Shown here: positions 29,101 through 40,690 of the stretch, one piece after another
Position numbering within the stretch: position 1 is the first letter of the stretch
Layout: the number at the start of each line of letters is the position of its first letter
Source of the DNA: Echinococcus granulosus
Lineage: Eukaryota > Platyhelminthes > Cestoda > Cyclophyllidea > Taeniidae
Reading direction: 5' to 3'
NCBI RefSeq assembly: GCF_000524195.1
Contig: NW_020170383.1
Span: forward strand, 2,793,067 to 2,857,066
DNA length: 64,000 bases
Program-made: the position numbers and the translations under genes
The notes under the pieces: generated by a model
Told to the model about the DNA's origin: nothing
Seen by the model: the letters and a program-made list of their open reading frames with translations, nothing else
Database searches by the model: none

Positions 29101-32100
29101 CGCAAGTTTAAATCCTACATTTGTGGTAATTATAGATATTGGATTGTAGAATTTCAGAGTTATTGCATTCACTTCCAGTCGGATGCATTGGAATGTGAAA
29201 ACTGCTTCTGAGACGAGGAGTAACTCACATCACCTGTATACTGGAGATATTGAACAGTTTCCCGCAGAATGGCCTCTGTGCATAGAGGATTGATACGGGT
29301 TTGGATTAGGTGAATGAATTGGGGCCAGTATTTAATGGAGACATAATGTGCCCGGTTCCACTCTTCCAGACGATTGGAAATGACTTCAGCAATGCTGGGA
29401 ACTGTTGGTATTTCCTGGAACAAAAGTGGTCAGTGAGCGAATGTAGAAGTGATATCGCTTCGTATGATGTACAATGAGCATATTTAATCCTGTCTAACTG
29501 CGAACAGCAATGCGTTAATAATTAATGGCTGGAAATGACTAAACCATCAGAATTTTATAGTACATTTGATATTCAAAGCGGACTAAACTTCGTCATGGAA
29601 TCACTTGTACCCTAGTGGATATTAAACTTTAATTATCAAAAATAAGTATTTGTTGATCCTCAGGATAGTAGAGAGCGTGAGATTGTGCTAACAATAACCC
29701 AGTAGGTAATAGAAGGGTGTCATGTTACCCAAGTCAACAATCAAAAAAGGCGTGAAACGCCATTTTGAATGCAAATCAGGAAGACACTGCAACCCTTACA
29801 AGTAAGGCATGGTTCGAAATGTCAGGCATCAGGCACACGATCGAACGCATGTACAGAGGTGGACTTTTTCCATGGTTTGCGTTTTCTGGCATATGCTAGG
29901 ATTTATTTTTTAGAGAGGACGAAATGTATTCTATAATTTACTAACTACAGTTTTACAAAAGAATAAATAAACACGTGGCACATAAATACGCATATTAAAC
30001 TTAGTCATACCAAAACGACTTGATCCCTGAGCTTAAGGAGTCGGTGCTTGAAAAACTTCATCTCCACGGTGTTTGGTGAATTGGCATCCAACACATGCAG
30101 ATCTGGTTGAATAGCTAATTTGTACCTGAATAGTTTATGATTGAAAATTAATTGTTTGATATTTTGTTCTAGTGTGCGGTTTTCAATCGCAAGCATTTAT
30201 ATCCCATGTCCTTGAATTAAAATGCTTTGGAGTTCAAGCTATCATTTAGTATTTTATCACTCATCTAATTTCAAAACTACCAACTCCATCCTGTGGCACC
30301 TCTTATAACCTAATATTCTTCCCCACTTAATTTTGTAGGGTAAAGATGGGTGTATATGCGATACATGTTAGCTTTTGAAAACATCTTATAGTTATACACT
30401 TTTGTTTTGTCTCTGGTGGGAAAAGTAGATCGTAAAACAAAACTCGTTTGGAAAGATTCTGTTTCGGTAGCTTGCTACTAAAATACTACGAATTTGATAA
30501 GAGAACCCTAAATTTAAGCGACACCAATACCAATAAACTGGTTTTTTACTTATTGAAGCTTTTTACACAATGCACTGTCAAATGCATGTGTTCATTTACT
30601 CAGCAGCATTTCCATGAATTATTCGAATTCCGGACTATTACTTTCCGACTAAACTACAGGAAATTTGTCTACAAAATACATGAAATACAAACCTATTTGG
30701 TCAGTGTGACCTACTTAAACTGCCTACGAAAATCCTGAAGGAGTCTGGCGGCCCCAACATGATAAAGATAGCCTTCTCCATCCCGTGCGCACTCGACCTC
30801 ATCTGCGTGGGTCGCCACCAGGACAATTTTTGCCTTTGACTGCAATATACCGTCTGTTTTGAAAGGAAGACCATTTCAACGATAAAATTAATTACTTGTT
30901 GTATTCTGATGGTATCCTTTATGATAAACGTACATACAGAAAAATTTTAGCCAAATTTTTGTTGCCATATCCCAATGTGTAAGAAACTGCAGCCGACTTC
31001 ACTGATTCAAGTCATCTACCCCATTTTCCTTATTTACAATTTAGCTTTCGCAATGAGACAAAGGATATCGTTGAGCGGCAAGAAAAAACGGGAGTTTCAA
31101 AAAATCACTTTACAATGTGTCCAAACTTCCCTTTATCACTGCACTTTTAAGGATTTTATATCTATAAGTAATCCACTAATTTTTAATTCACTTTGGGTCA
31201 GTTCAGCATCAAATTGCTAACAGCTTCCCATTCGAAGAAGATGAATCACTCATTAAAAGCGCGGAAGTTGGCGAGTCAACCTACCGGAAATTACAGTTGA
31301 TTTATAAAAAAATATTTTGTTACTTCAGTCCCATTTATAATTGCAGTGGAACAACAAATACACTAAAGCAAAGTTAAATATGCTCCAGGAATAATACACT
31401 TCTTTTATCAAATATTTTCTTAAATTTAGTTCCTGAAAATTTAAACATTTTGCAATTAAGACTGTTTACTTTTGCATTGAATGTTAATGTTAACGTTCGG
31501 AGTTGATGGTTAAATGTGCACAAAAACCTTTAATATGCTTTCTAGGCACTTGATGTAGGTAAGTTTTTTCATTAAATTACCAAATTATGATATCTTGACT
31601 TTTTATTTGACTCTTTGCTTTAGTTTTGCAGCCACTTAAGGCTCTGCCTTTGTATTTACGCTGGACGGCGTGGTCTTTGGGCCATGCCAGTAACCTTCCT
31701 GCCCTTCTGTACGTCGCCAATGCATATTCCACCCTAGTATTATGCCGCCTTTCAACTGCACAAATCATAGCCGACTGGAAGGATGCTTAACTTTTATCCT
31801 TAAGTGGTCGTACTAAAAGTCTGGTTTAGGTTTTACTAGATAGGAAACTAAACTTAGTCCCCTGCAAATAAATTTAAAATTCAAAGGAAATTCAGTAAGT
31901 GAAATGGCAACACAGTTGGGTCAAGATAGTACTGTTGGGGTTTGAAGAGATCAGCTGGACACGCCAAGCGGATGTGCAGCCCTCTAAGTTCTCCTCATCG
32001 AATGATCCCACGATGTTAAAATGGAACGTAATCGGTGGCAATTTTCTAAAACCACGTTTTGCCATGGGTTGGATCAGATGCTGTTTTGGAGCTTATGAGT

Positions 32101-35100
32101 GGTCTTAAAATTGTAATGCATTTTAAACTTAATTCTCATAAACCCAAAAATTTTCAATGAATTTGAGATTAATTAGGTAACAAGGTACATTTTTTATGAT
32201 ACGTAATAGACTTCGCTATTTGATGGAATAACTCCTGGTTTACCATGAAAAACCTTATCTTTGGCTTAGAATTTTGGGCTAACCAACCCTCTTGCGCCGA
32301 TAGACGACTGTGAATGAAGGTAAGCCAAAAAGAAACTTTCTCTCGCTGGACGGAAGGTGGATCTTTAAGACTGTAGACGACGGCATGGATGCAACTCGTA
32401 TTGCCAATGAAGAAGTAATAAAGAAAGTAGTACGGCTTGTAACCGGAAAATTCCCATATGCTGAATTCTGGTGTGTCTAAAAGTGGGAAAGGTCTCAAAA
32501 ATAGAAACCATACACTATTGCCGTAATATTCAAATAAATATTTCAGCCAGTGGATTCTCCCTACTGCTGTCCATGGTTTTAATTTAAACAAGCACAGGTA
32601 ATAGGAATGGAATTTAAGAATAAAAACGACAAGAAGGATATTGTGAAAGTGCGATTTCTAACAGATTACTCAAAGTAATGTCTAATTTTACCAGATACCT
32701 TGAAATATCCTCCTTATAAACTGGTTATGATGAGTTTCAAGTGATGATGGTAATATTTTTATCCCTAATTATTCGATTATTCATTTGCTAGTACCTTATC
32801 TTAGACTAACGTGATAATATGTAGACTTAAGGGAATGTTATTTCTTGAAAATCTGTCTTTACTGCTTGTTTACCCATTACTTCGGTTGTAGTATTCACAA
32901 GGCTGGATTTCAGATGACACTTTCAGTGATTTAGAAAGAAAGGCATTTCAAAGAAATTTGCTGAATCTTTTTAAAGTGCATTACCGATACTAATTTTAAT
33001 TGAGTCGGTAATGATGGTATTCCTGTTTAAGGAATACCAGGGACTGGTTAATTAAAATATCTCCCATTAATAAATTAAAAAAAGATTTAGCACAAATTAT
33101 CAATGATGTCAAGAGATAAAAGTCTGCTAACAAATTAAACTGACTTTTAACATCAATGCCCCGCGTATAGTTATCATGGTCGGCGTAAAACATTTTTGTT
33201 TTTCGCTTGGAGATGTTGATGTATTTGGCGTTGGTTTCTGTAGGAAAATAACACTTGAGTGTCCAAATAGAACGATTTTTTATAATGGTAATTTGATCAG
33301 GAACGCACCACCTCCCGAAAGCCACTCAGCAATATGGCTGATGGTCCTCATTTTGCGTTTCAAATAGCCCGTTACAACCCCGGAGCGCAGAGATGCGGAA
33401 AGCGATGTTTTACCCGACAAAGAGGAACCGAAAAGTTTCAATTTGATACGCGGTTTTTTTACAAGTGGCTCGAAGTTCTCGCGAAACTTCATCAGGCGCT
33501 CCTGCAATTGGGTTTATAAAATATGTGCCTTTGTAGATGACAGATGACTATGCTAATTTGCACCTTTTAATTCTTTGTTATTCATCTTTTTATACCTACC
33601 GACATTGTTCGTTGTTGCATTGTAGTTGTCTACATACTTTTATAACATTTGTAAATCGGGTTCTTTGGTTTTTGAAATGTCTACACCGAACCTATAAACT
33701 TGTTTTTACTGTTGCTAAAGCATGGAGAGTTGGGAAAAGTATGATCTCCGCATAATCCAATTTTACCTAGCATATCATAGAAAGTCTACTACTTTAGAGT
33801 AACTACTAATTTTAATGAGGTCAGACAAAAGCATGCCTTGAATTAAATAGTAAATCGGATTAAAATTAATCAACGGCGAAGCAGTCCGTTCGAAATGTTA
33901 CCCAATGAAGTACACATCTTTTTTAGAATTTAATGCACCTAATTGTATTGGGTGCTAAAAGGTGTTCACTTTAAAATGTTACCTTCCTTTTATGGCTTAA
34001 ACATTCGTCTGGTTTAGAAAGAAAGTAAACTGTATTATTAACTAGTTCCGAGCCTCTTAAAAGGTTGAACCTAAAAGAGGTGGGTTAGAAAAGAAGTTTG
34101 NNNNNNNNNNNNNNNNNNNNNNNNNNNNNNNNNNNNNNNNNNNNNNNNNNNNNNNNNNNNNNNNNNNNNNNNNNNNNNNNNNNNNNNNNNNNNNNNNNNN
34201 CAACGTCATTGTGACCAAGGGCATAGGCTGTGACATCCGCTGTGATCCCCAGCTAAATGGATCACCATTAAAAATACCACAAAACACTCACTCCATTGGG
34301 AGACGCGGAATCAGCTCCATAAAATAAAAGCCCTCGAACTAGTTCTAGGTTACCAGATTTGGCAGCCAAATGTAACGGACTGAGCTGATCCTGCATACGA
34401 GAGGATTAGATCAAGTAGGAGAATTTACGTGATTATGGGCATTGACTCGTGATCCACTTTCACATAATAGGTGGGTAATGGCTAGATCCCCATTAGCACA
34501 CGCGATGTGCAGAGGCAGATTGCCATTCTAAAAAAATCTAAAATTAGTGGCTTAGGGCATAAAAAGGGATCTGCAACGTATTGGATGCTCGTTTACCTTG
34601 TCGGAAATATTAGGATTCGTTCCTCTTCCAAGTAACACACGGACGATTTCGTGGGAACCATTTTGAACGGCCAAATGAAGTGCTGTGTCACCCTTCTAAA
34701 ATATTTTAGCATACCCTTATTTCATTTCCAATGTTGAACTAAACTGATTCTACAGGTCTTTCAGAGGCATAAACTCACACCAGAAACTGTGTTTGGATTG
34801 ACGCCAGCCGCAGAAAGTGCTATTACGCTTCTGAGGTTATTCAGCCTACATGCAACGTGTAATGCGGATTCTTCCATCTAAAATGCAACAGTCGTACAAA
34901 ATTCTATGGGTTTTAAACTCCAATTAGAGCAATTTTTATTTACTGTAAGCCCAACACTTCATACATCCCATTCCTACTCATTATTATGTCACTTAGAGAC
35001 CAATAAACAAAAGTCAAAGAAGCAGAAAAGTAAAATGTCTATTCGTAAATAAACCTTATTTTTAAATAAGAAAGGCCCTTTATCGTCACTTACAATATTT

Positions 35101-36331
35101 ACGCAATTTAAATTGGTACCAACTGTGGATATGAACTCGGTTATTTCGAGGTTGTTAGCCTTAGCCGAAATATGAACAACCGTTTCGCCATTCTACAAAA
35201 AAAACGTCCTGTTTCAATGTCTTCCACAAAAAAAATAATCTCTTTTTTAAATAGCATGGATGAAGAGCAGTACCATTTGCAATTGTTATGACAATGGGTA
35301 CCAAAGAAGCTGCTTATCTCTCCCAAAGACTCGTTTGAACAAAACTCCAACAAATTAGAGTGATATTTTGATTGAAATTGTTACGAATTTTCTTTTGAAA
35401 CAGTACTAATAACAAACAATGAGGTGTGAGTCGATTTTAGAAAATTTCATCCATAGTAATTATTCGCTTATGCTGGGACAGTAAAAAGAAAACCACAGCG
35501 GCCAAAGGATTATTGATCACGGTCTTGCATGTATCACGGGGTTTCCTGTGGTAACGAAAGTCCCAATGATTGGAAGCGGACAACTATGCTCTCTTAATAG
35601 CGATTATGCAAATACGGTGTACACTCACAGCATCTGCGACGTCGAACGAGGCTCCAGCCTCGAGGAAGAAACGTGCAGTTTCAACGGAGCTGGCGAGAAT
35701 GGCAAAGAACAGCGGTGTTTGGTCGAGCTACAAAATGAGGTGTATTAGTCTGATTAAAATTAAACGGCAGTAATAGATAGATTTACCAACTTCCAATTAC
35801 TAAAATTATGAAGATAACCTGCAGTTCCATAATTAAAACTTACGAAAGGGCAATCCTGTGCAATTGAATCCACTCACCACATTACGTGCTTCTATTTCAA
35901 TTTTGCTGCTTTTCATGAGGAAACGAAGTAATGGAACATTCCCATGTAAAGCTGCCAAGTGAGTCAAGCTGTTACCATCCTAAACAAAATGAGAAATATT
36001 AAAAAAGGATCTCATTCATTTCTTGACATTCATTGCGATATAACTGAGTTATTACAAACATCTACGCGCATTTTATGCTTACTTTTAGTTCCTCTTTTAT
36101 CAAAACCATTTAAAATCCCTCAAAAGAATCAAATGGTAGATTTGTACTGTGCTTTAATCAAGGTTTCACACTCATATGCAAAATTGCTAAAAGCGTAGAT
36201 TTTTGTCAAACTCCAAGTCACTTTACTTTGTCACGGTCGTAGAGGAAATTAGTGCCCTCGTTTTTAGTCAAAAGTTCTGCCAATTCTCCTTTTTCTCGTA
36301 AGCGAGCGACCGAATCTAAACTTGCCGCCAT
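26198..36331 (-). CDS. DAPK-type ankyrin-ROC-COR-death domain protein, kinase domain not found
   Basis: The domain order and residues follow human DAPK1 downstream of its kinase. About nine ankyrin repeats come first. The ROC GTPase follows with P-loop PRIKLKLFGSSLSGKTSL, a YTRGIDV switch, WEFSGYKPYYF and IVLVATHADE. The COR region contains IILNPSWILTEAVGSLF, and the last exon holds the death domain (LRDLSCHL, VDWRDCSGDGTVGRLISSL). Exons: 36351-36227 (ATG at 36331), 35979-35878, 35727-35629, 35192-35094, 34877-34779, 34695-34597, 34527-34429, 34390-34292, 34252 into the gap, 33501-33312, 33237-33132, 32902-32874 (tentative), 32476-32288, 30853-30715, 30125-30011, 29414-29229, 28484-27800, 27425-27361, 26821-26198. 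Phases agree throughout. The visible length, about 1060 aa, equals DAPK1 minus kinase and calmodulin region. The start is uncertain because frame and acceptor would allow an upstream exon. Confidence 0.85.
31633..31745 (+). repeat. Dispersed repeat, copy 1 of 3
   Basis: A 110-bp block beginning CACTTAAGGCTCTGCC and containing GGGCCATGCCAGTAACC, inside a ROC intron of the DAPK-like gene. The same series of blocks recurs, diverged, at 39295-39405 and 44841-44951. It has no long ORF and no terminal repeats that I can see. The class is unknown; it could be a SINE or the end of a larger element. Confidence 0.6.
34101..34200. other. Assembly gap (100 Ns)
   Basis: Exactly 100 Ns, so its true length is unknown. 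It cuts the last ankyrin exon of the DAPK-like gene (visible at 34201-34252) and may hide a short linker exon before the ROC domain. Confidence 0.99.
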
Positions 36332-38349
36332 TGTATCTGTGTGTCTACCATCTGAAAAATAAATAAATTTAGGGTTTGTGCCTGATTTATAATAGGTTGG
36401 TTTAGCTAAAATAGAGACGTTGATTCGTTTTTTACAAGCTTCAAGCGTTAATGGTAGTCCAACTTCGAAGTGGATGGTTATCACAAATAGTGCTCTCAAA
36501 CACCGAAGTCACTCTTTATAATTTGCCAGGCTTCGTGTCTGTTCGATTAGGTGAATTTGAAACTTGAGATGCAAGTGAATGTTTTGATGAACGAAAGCGG
36601 ATCTCAGAGACGCATCTATCATGTAAAAATTACAGATTAATTCAGCCGTTGATGTTTTCATCGCAGCTGCTGTCGTCCTGCACATCATATAAGCAACCGT
36701 TTAACGCGATACTAAGCTGCGTATTCGGACACATATACACCTAACACCCTTAATGGGACTCAATGTCACTAATTAAAAACAATGACTTAAATAAGGTAAT
36801 GTTGAATGCATTCGTAGCTTTAAGCGTATATTGAGTATTCTTACCAGCACTATCTTCGTACATATTTAATTAACAAAGAAACATAAAAATGCAATCTTAG
36901 TTGGTAAGAAAATTGTATTTTGTACAAAAATTGATCGTTGATTCACAAATTCTTCTGTCCAAGAGAGGTGCTTGCAACCACATTTCAGGAAATTAGAATT
37001 TCGAGGGTCGTTTGAATCGACTTCGCAGCAAATATCAGTTTTTTTAAGCGATTTATCTGTAAGTTCTATTTGCTTCCTCACTCTCCACAAACCCTAACCG
37101 GTCTAAGTCTTCAGTCAATAGTTTTTGCCTTCACATGATTAGTGCAGATTTCCCAGTTCATTTATTTGTTCTTAAAAGATCCAGCCTCCATTACACAGAA
37201 CCTAAGAGAGTCTTCTGTAGATACTTGGATTTTTGCAACTGTAATATGTGGCTGCATCAACCGTCCTTTTATTTACATACAGATCTTACACTACCAAAAT
37301 GGCCGCCTACCTGAGGTTATAAACATATGTACATACAAGCAGTATTCTTTTCGCAGAACAAATGTGAACTGTTCCAATATTTTCTGGGTCTGTTAACGTC
37401 TTCTAACAAATTAAATAATCAAAATTTAAGCACTATTTAAAAATTTTATTTGTTTCTCTTGCTACATGGACCGACCGTCACACACTTTCGCAATTTCTCT
37501 TCGAATACAGCCCCAAATAGGTAGTAATTAATGGAAGAACTATGATTGAGCCTGTATATGCTTGTCGTTTTAAATATACCACTCATACAAAAGATGAGGT
37601 TAAAAAAGGAAACTATGAGCATTTTCCGAAAGTACTTAGAATTAGTGCAGAAAAATGTGCGAAATATAATTTGCACTAAGAAATGGTGTTTGGAATTTTA
37701 TTTTTACGATTGTACTACAAAACGTTATAAAAATGTAAACTCCCTGATGTAGTTGCCTCTCAATTAGATGCCTTACCGGTCTCCTCAAATTATAAGAAAT
37801 ACTCAATGCAAGTAATGGTGGACCTCAATTGATGTGCGGAAAAAAACTACATTCAATAAACGTTTAATATCTTAGCATTGAGTTTCATGGATGGAATGGT
37901 TGTACCAACCAGCATTATTTTAACAAATCATTTACGCTTTGTTATTACAAGGAAACAATCAAAGTTACTTGAGCCCATTGTCTTCGTTTATTGTTCGAAT
38001 TTCACCAACGAATTTAAAAGTGAAACGCAAGGCATTATAAAAAGAACGTTTCTAATGGTAAAGTCCTCATGCCCGAAAAAGGTCCAACAATCTACGTAAC
38101 TTTCTAGTTTTCTTTTTGCGGTAAACTACCATCGTGATACACCGATGTTTGTTAAATTCATTTTCTCTGTTCGAGCAAATGGCCTAAAGTTTCATCCTGT
38201 AATGTACTAGTTATTCCTTGATATAATATCCGCATTCCAAATCTTAAGAATATGAGAGCTGACGATAAGGTAGAAAGAAATGCAAAAATGTAAAAAAGTG
38301 CTACTAACTCACTGAAATTTACGACTCTTCTAAGCCATCCACCTTCACA

Positions 38350-38690
38350 TGCACTTACCTTATATCAGAGGTCTCTTGAGAGCTGCTCCGTAGCGTTGCC
38401 AGTAGACATCCAATGGGAGGAACCCTACCTAGTTATTGGCCAGTTCTTTGGCCATAAGTCGGCCTGAGTGGACAAGACTGAAAGCCCCTAGGCGATCAAT
38501 GCTGTATTCGCAAATATGAAACGTGAAGATTTTGGCCTGGGGAAAACTGCATACTATTTCTTGGCCCCCACTAATCTTTTTATTTCACAACTTTTCCTTC
38601 CACCCAGGGCTACAGCTGGATGTAACGGCAGGTTGAAAGACGGCGCCTTTAGACCAGTGGTCGATTATCTATTTATGAATATTCAAAACT
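38350..38690. repeat. GC-rich island, probable degraded repeat
   Basis: A stretch of about 340 bp whose base composition is much less AT-rich than the spacer around it. It has no open frame, and no second copy in the window was recognised. Interpreting it as a mobile-element remnant rests on composition and location only. Confidence 0.25.
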
Positions 38691-39294
38691 AGGCGTTAGA
38701 GTGTGTGCTTTACTCTTAAAACTCGGTCATTATTGGTGCTTAAACAAGTCCTCACCAAAAACTCACCACAACAACAACTAAAGTGTGGTTGGTTTTCTGA
38801 AATTTGCATACAAAAACTTCACTAGGGACCAACTGACAACTCTAAAGGCTTTGTATTTCTAGAATACTATCACTGTTTCTTAGTATTAAGGCATTTTTGC
38901 AAATATGAACTATTTATGTATTTATTCTTCCTTGAATTTTCTGTCCAAGTTACATTCATTTTATAACAAAACAAAGAGTTATTCAACACCAAATGCTATA
39001 TGTCCTGTGTTACAAAATTACACCAGCCTTAATATGCATCTCAGAACGGAAATCAAAAATATTTGCTGATTTAGGATCTCTTTCGGAACTACAACTGACA
39101 TCAAATCGTTAGAACGATTGACTCAAAAGCACCTAGTTGTCTATTTTTGCCACCCATGCAACTGTTTTGAAATTTTTTGAGTTTTTGGGTCATCAAAACT
39201 TATTAAAATTCTTTCGGGAAATATTATAGCGTGGCTTGAATACCATATTCGCAATACGTCAATTTTTGCTTAACTCTTGGTTTCGGTAGTGGGC

Positions 39295-39405
39295 CACTTA
39301 GGGGCTTCGCCGCTGTATCTGTGCTGGGCAGCCTGTCCCCGTGCCACACCAATAAAACACATCCCTTCTGCAGGTCGACAATAAGTATCTTGACCGAGCA
39401 TTATG
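39295..39405 (+). repeat. Dispersed repeat, copy 2 of 3
   Basis: Starts CACTTAGGGGCTTCGCCG and continues TGTATCTGTGCTGGGCAG, aligning along about 110 bp with the blocks at 31633-31745 and 44841-44951. It is in the same orientation and lies in the intergenic spacer. Confidence 0.6.
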
Positions 39406-40690
39406 TCTACTTTATCTTCACGTAAGTCTCGGGGCGTGAAACATTTGCCTACACTTATGATAATGCTTCGCATTTTCATTTCAAATTCTCTCATCATGAA
39501 AGGCGTCAAAATATATTAATTATTCCCTTCTATTTAGAGAGTTTTCAACAAGGAAAGGCAACGCAGGCTATATTCGTAGTTTTTTTAGGAATCTATAACA
39601 AATTCATGGTTGATCGAAGGCAGCAACAATAGACAAAGTTAAATAACGTCTTCGGCAATGAGTTAAAATGTATTGTGATTAGTATGATTTCCCATCAAGA
39701 AAATGTTTCCATTTTTAACATTCCAAAAACACCAATCGATTAAAAATGTACTAGGAAGATACTTTGCCAAATAAAATATGAAGCATTTTTGATAATGGAT
39801 GATCACTTCATCGACATTACAACACTGGGTTTTGTGACTGCTTCTTTGAGTTTTTCCAGTCATTTAAATGGCATGACAGTACATGTTTATTTGAACACAT
39901 TTAGGTGGCGAAAACACTAATTTTAACCACCTCAGTGACCAGAAAGGGGCTACCGACCCCCAAGGAGGAGACAAATTACAAGTTCTTATAAAACCTAAAT
40001 TGTTTGTATCATCCAACTTCCCCACAATACAGAGTGTCTTCTCGATCCAGGTACCTGAAACCGAAGGTAGAAGGGGTTAGCGATGAAGATAGGTGCGATA
40101 CAAATGCATTTTTAAACCACTTAATTTTTTCTCATTTTATCTACATATACCGAATACTAGCTTTGTTTTTTAATTAGAATCAGTCGATATCACCCTTTTG
40201 AAACTTTGCTTCCGTAGCGAATGTTTATGATCTCCACTTTTAATCTTGTACTGAGCGAGACGTTTTTGAGATAAAATTACATCAGCTAAATGTTTACAAA
40301 TATGGTTCCTTCTATTAAAAGATATACACCTTGTTCTGCTTTACAAGGAACGACCAATTTTTTAGGCTTTCAAATGTTAGAGTCAAAATTTACGTCAAAA
40401 TTGATAAATCATGTGAAAACTTGTTGAGGATCAGAATCTTTGTGATTGCACTAAACTCAATTGAATGCTTTTCCCCAACAAAATCAATTAATATTCGGAA
40501 TGGAAGGTATCAACATTCCAAATCAATATTTTCGACGTTCAAAATATGGCGTCAAAGAGGAAAGCTCAAGAGATAAATCTTGCTTCCTTTACAAACACGA
40601 GGAGAAAGATGGGGAAAAGGAGGATCAAGTAATAGCTGGGAGGGACTAGCATGGCCCCTATTTTTGTGGTTGGATTTTGGAAGAAAGAGT

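Larger units (their letters stand above)
36352..40690. other. Gene-poor spacer upstream of the DAPK-like gene
   Basis: About 4.3 kb between the DAPK-like start and the 3' end of the dipeptidase gene, both on the minus strand. I looked here for kinase-domain exons (GxGxxG, HRD, DFG) and saw none on either strand. It holds one dispersed repeat copy (39295-39405) and a GC-rich island (38350-38690). The rest is AT-rich sequence with only short chance ORFs. Confidence 0.5.

Noticed and set aside
40645..40659. Stretch resembling the U6 snRNA core (TAGCATGGCCCCT)
   Set aside because: Only about 13 nt match; the flanks lack the rest of U6 and any polymerase III terminator in place, so it is chance.
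36352..40690. Searched for the missing DAPK kinase exons
   Set aside because: No glycine-loop, HRD or DFG motif was seen in the open frames on the minus strand.
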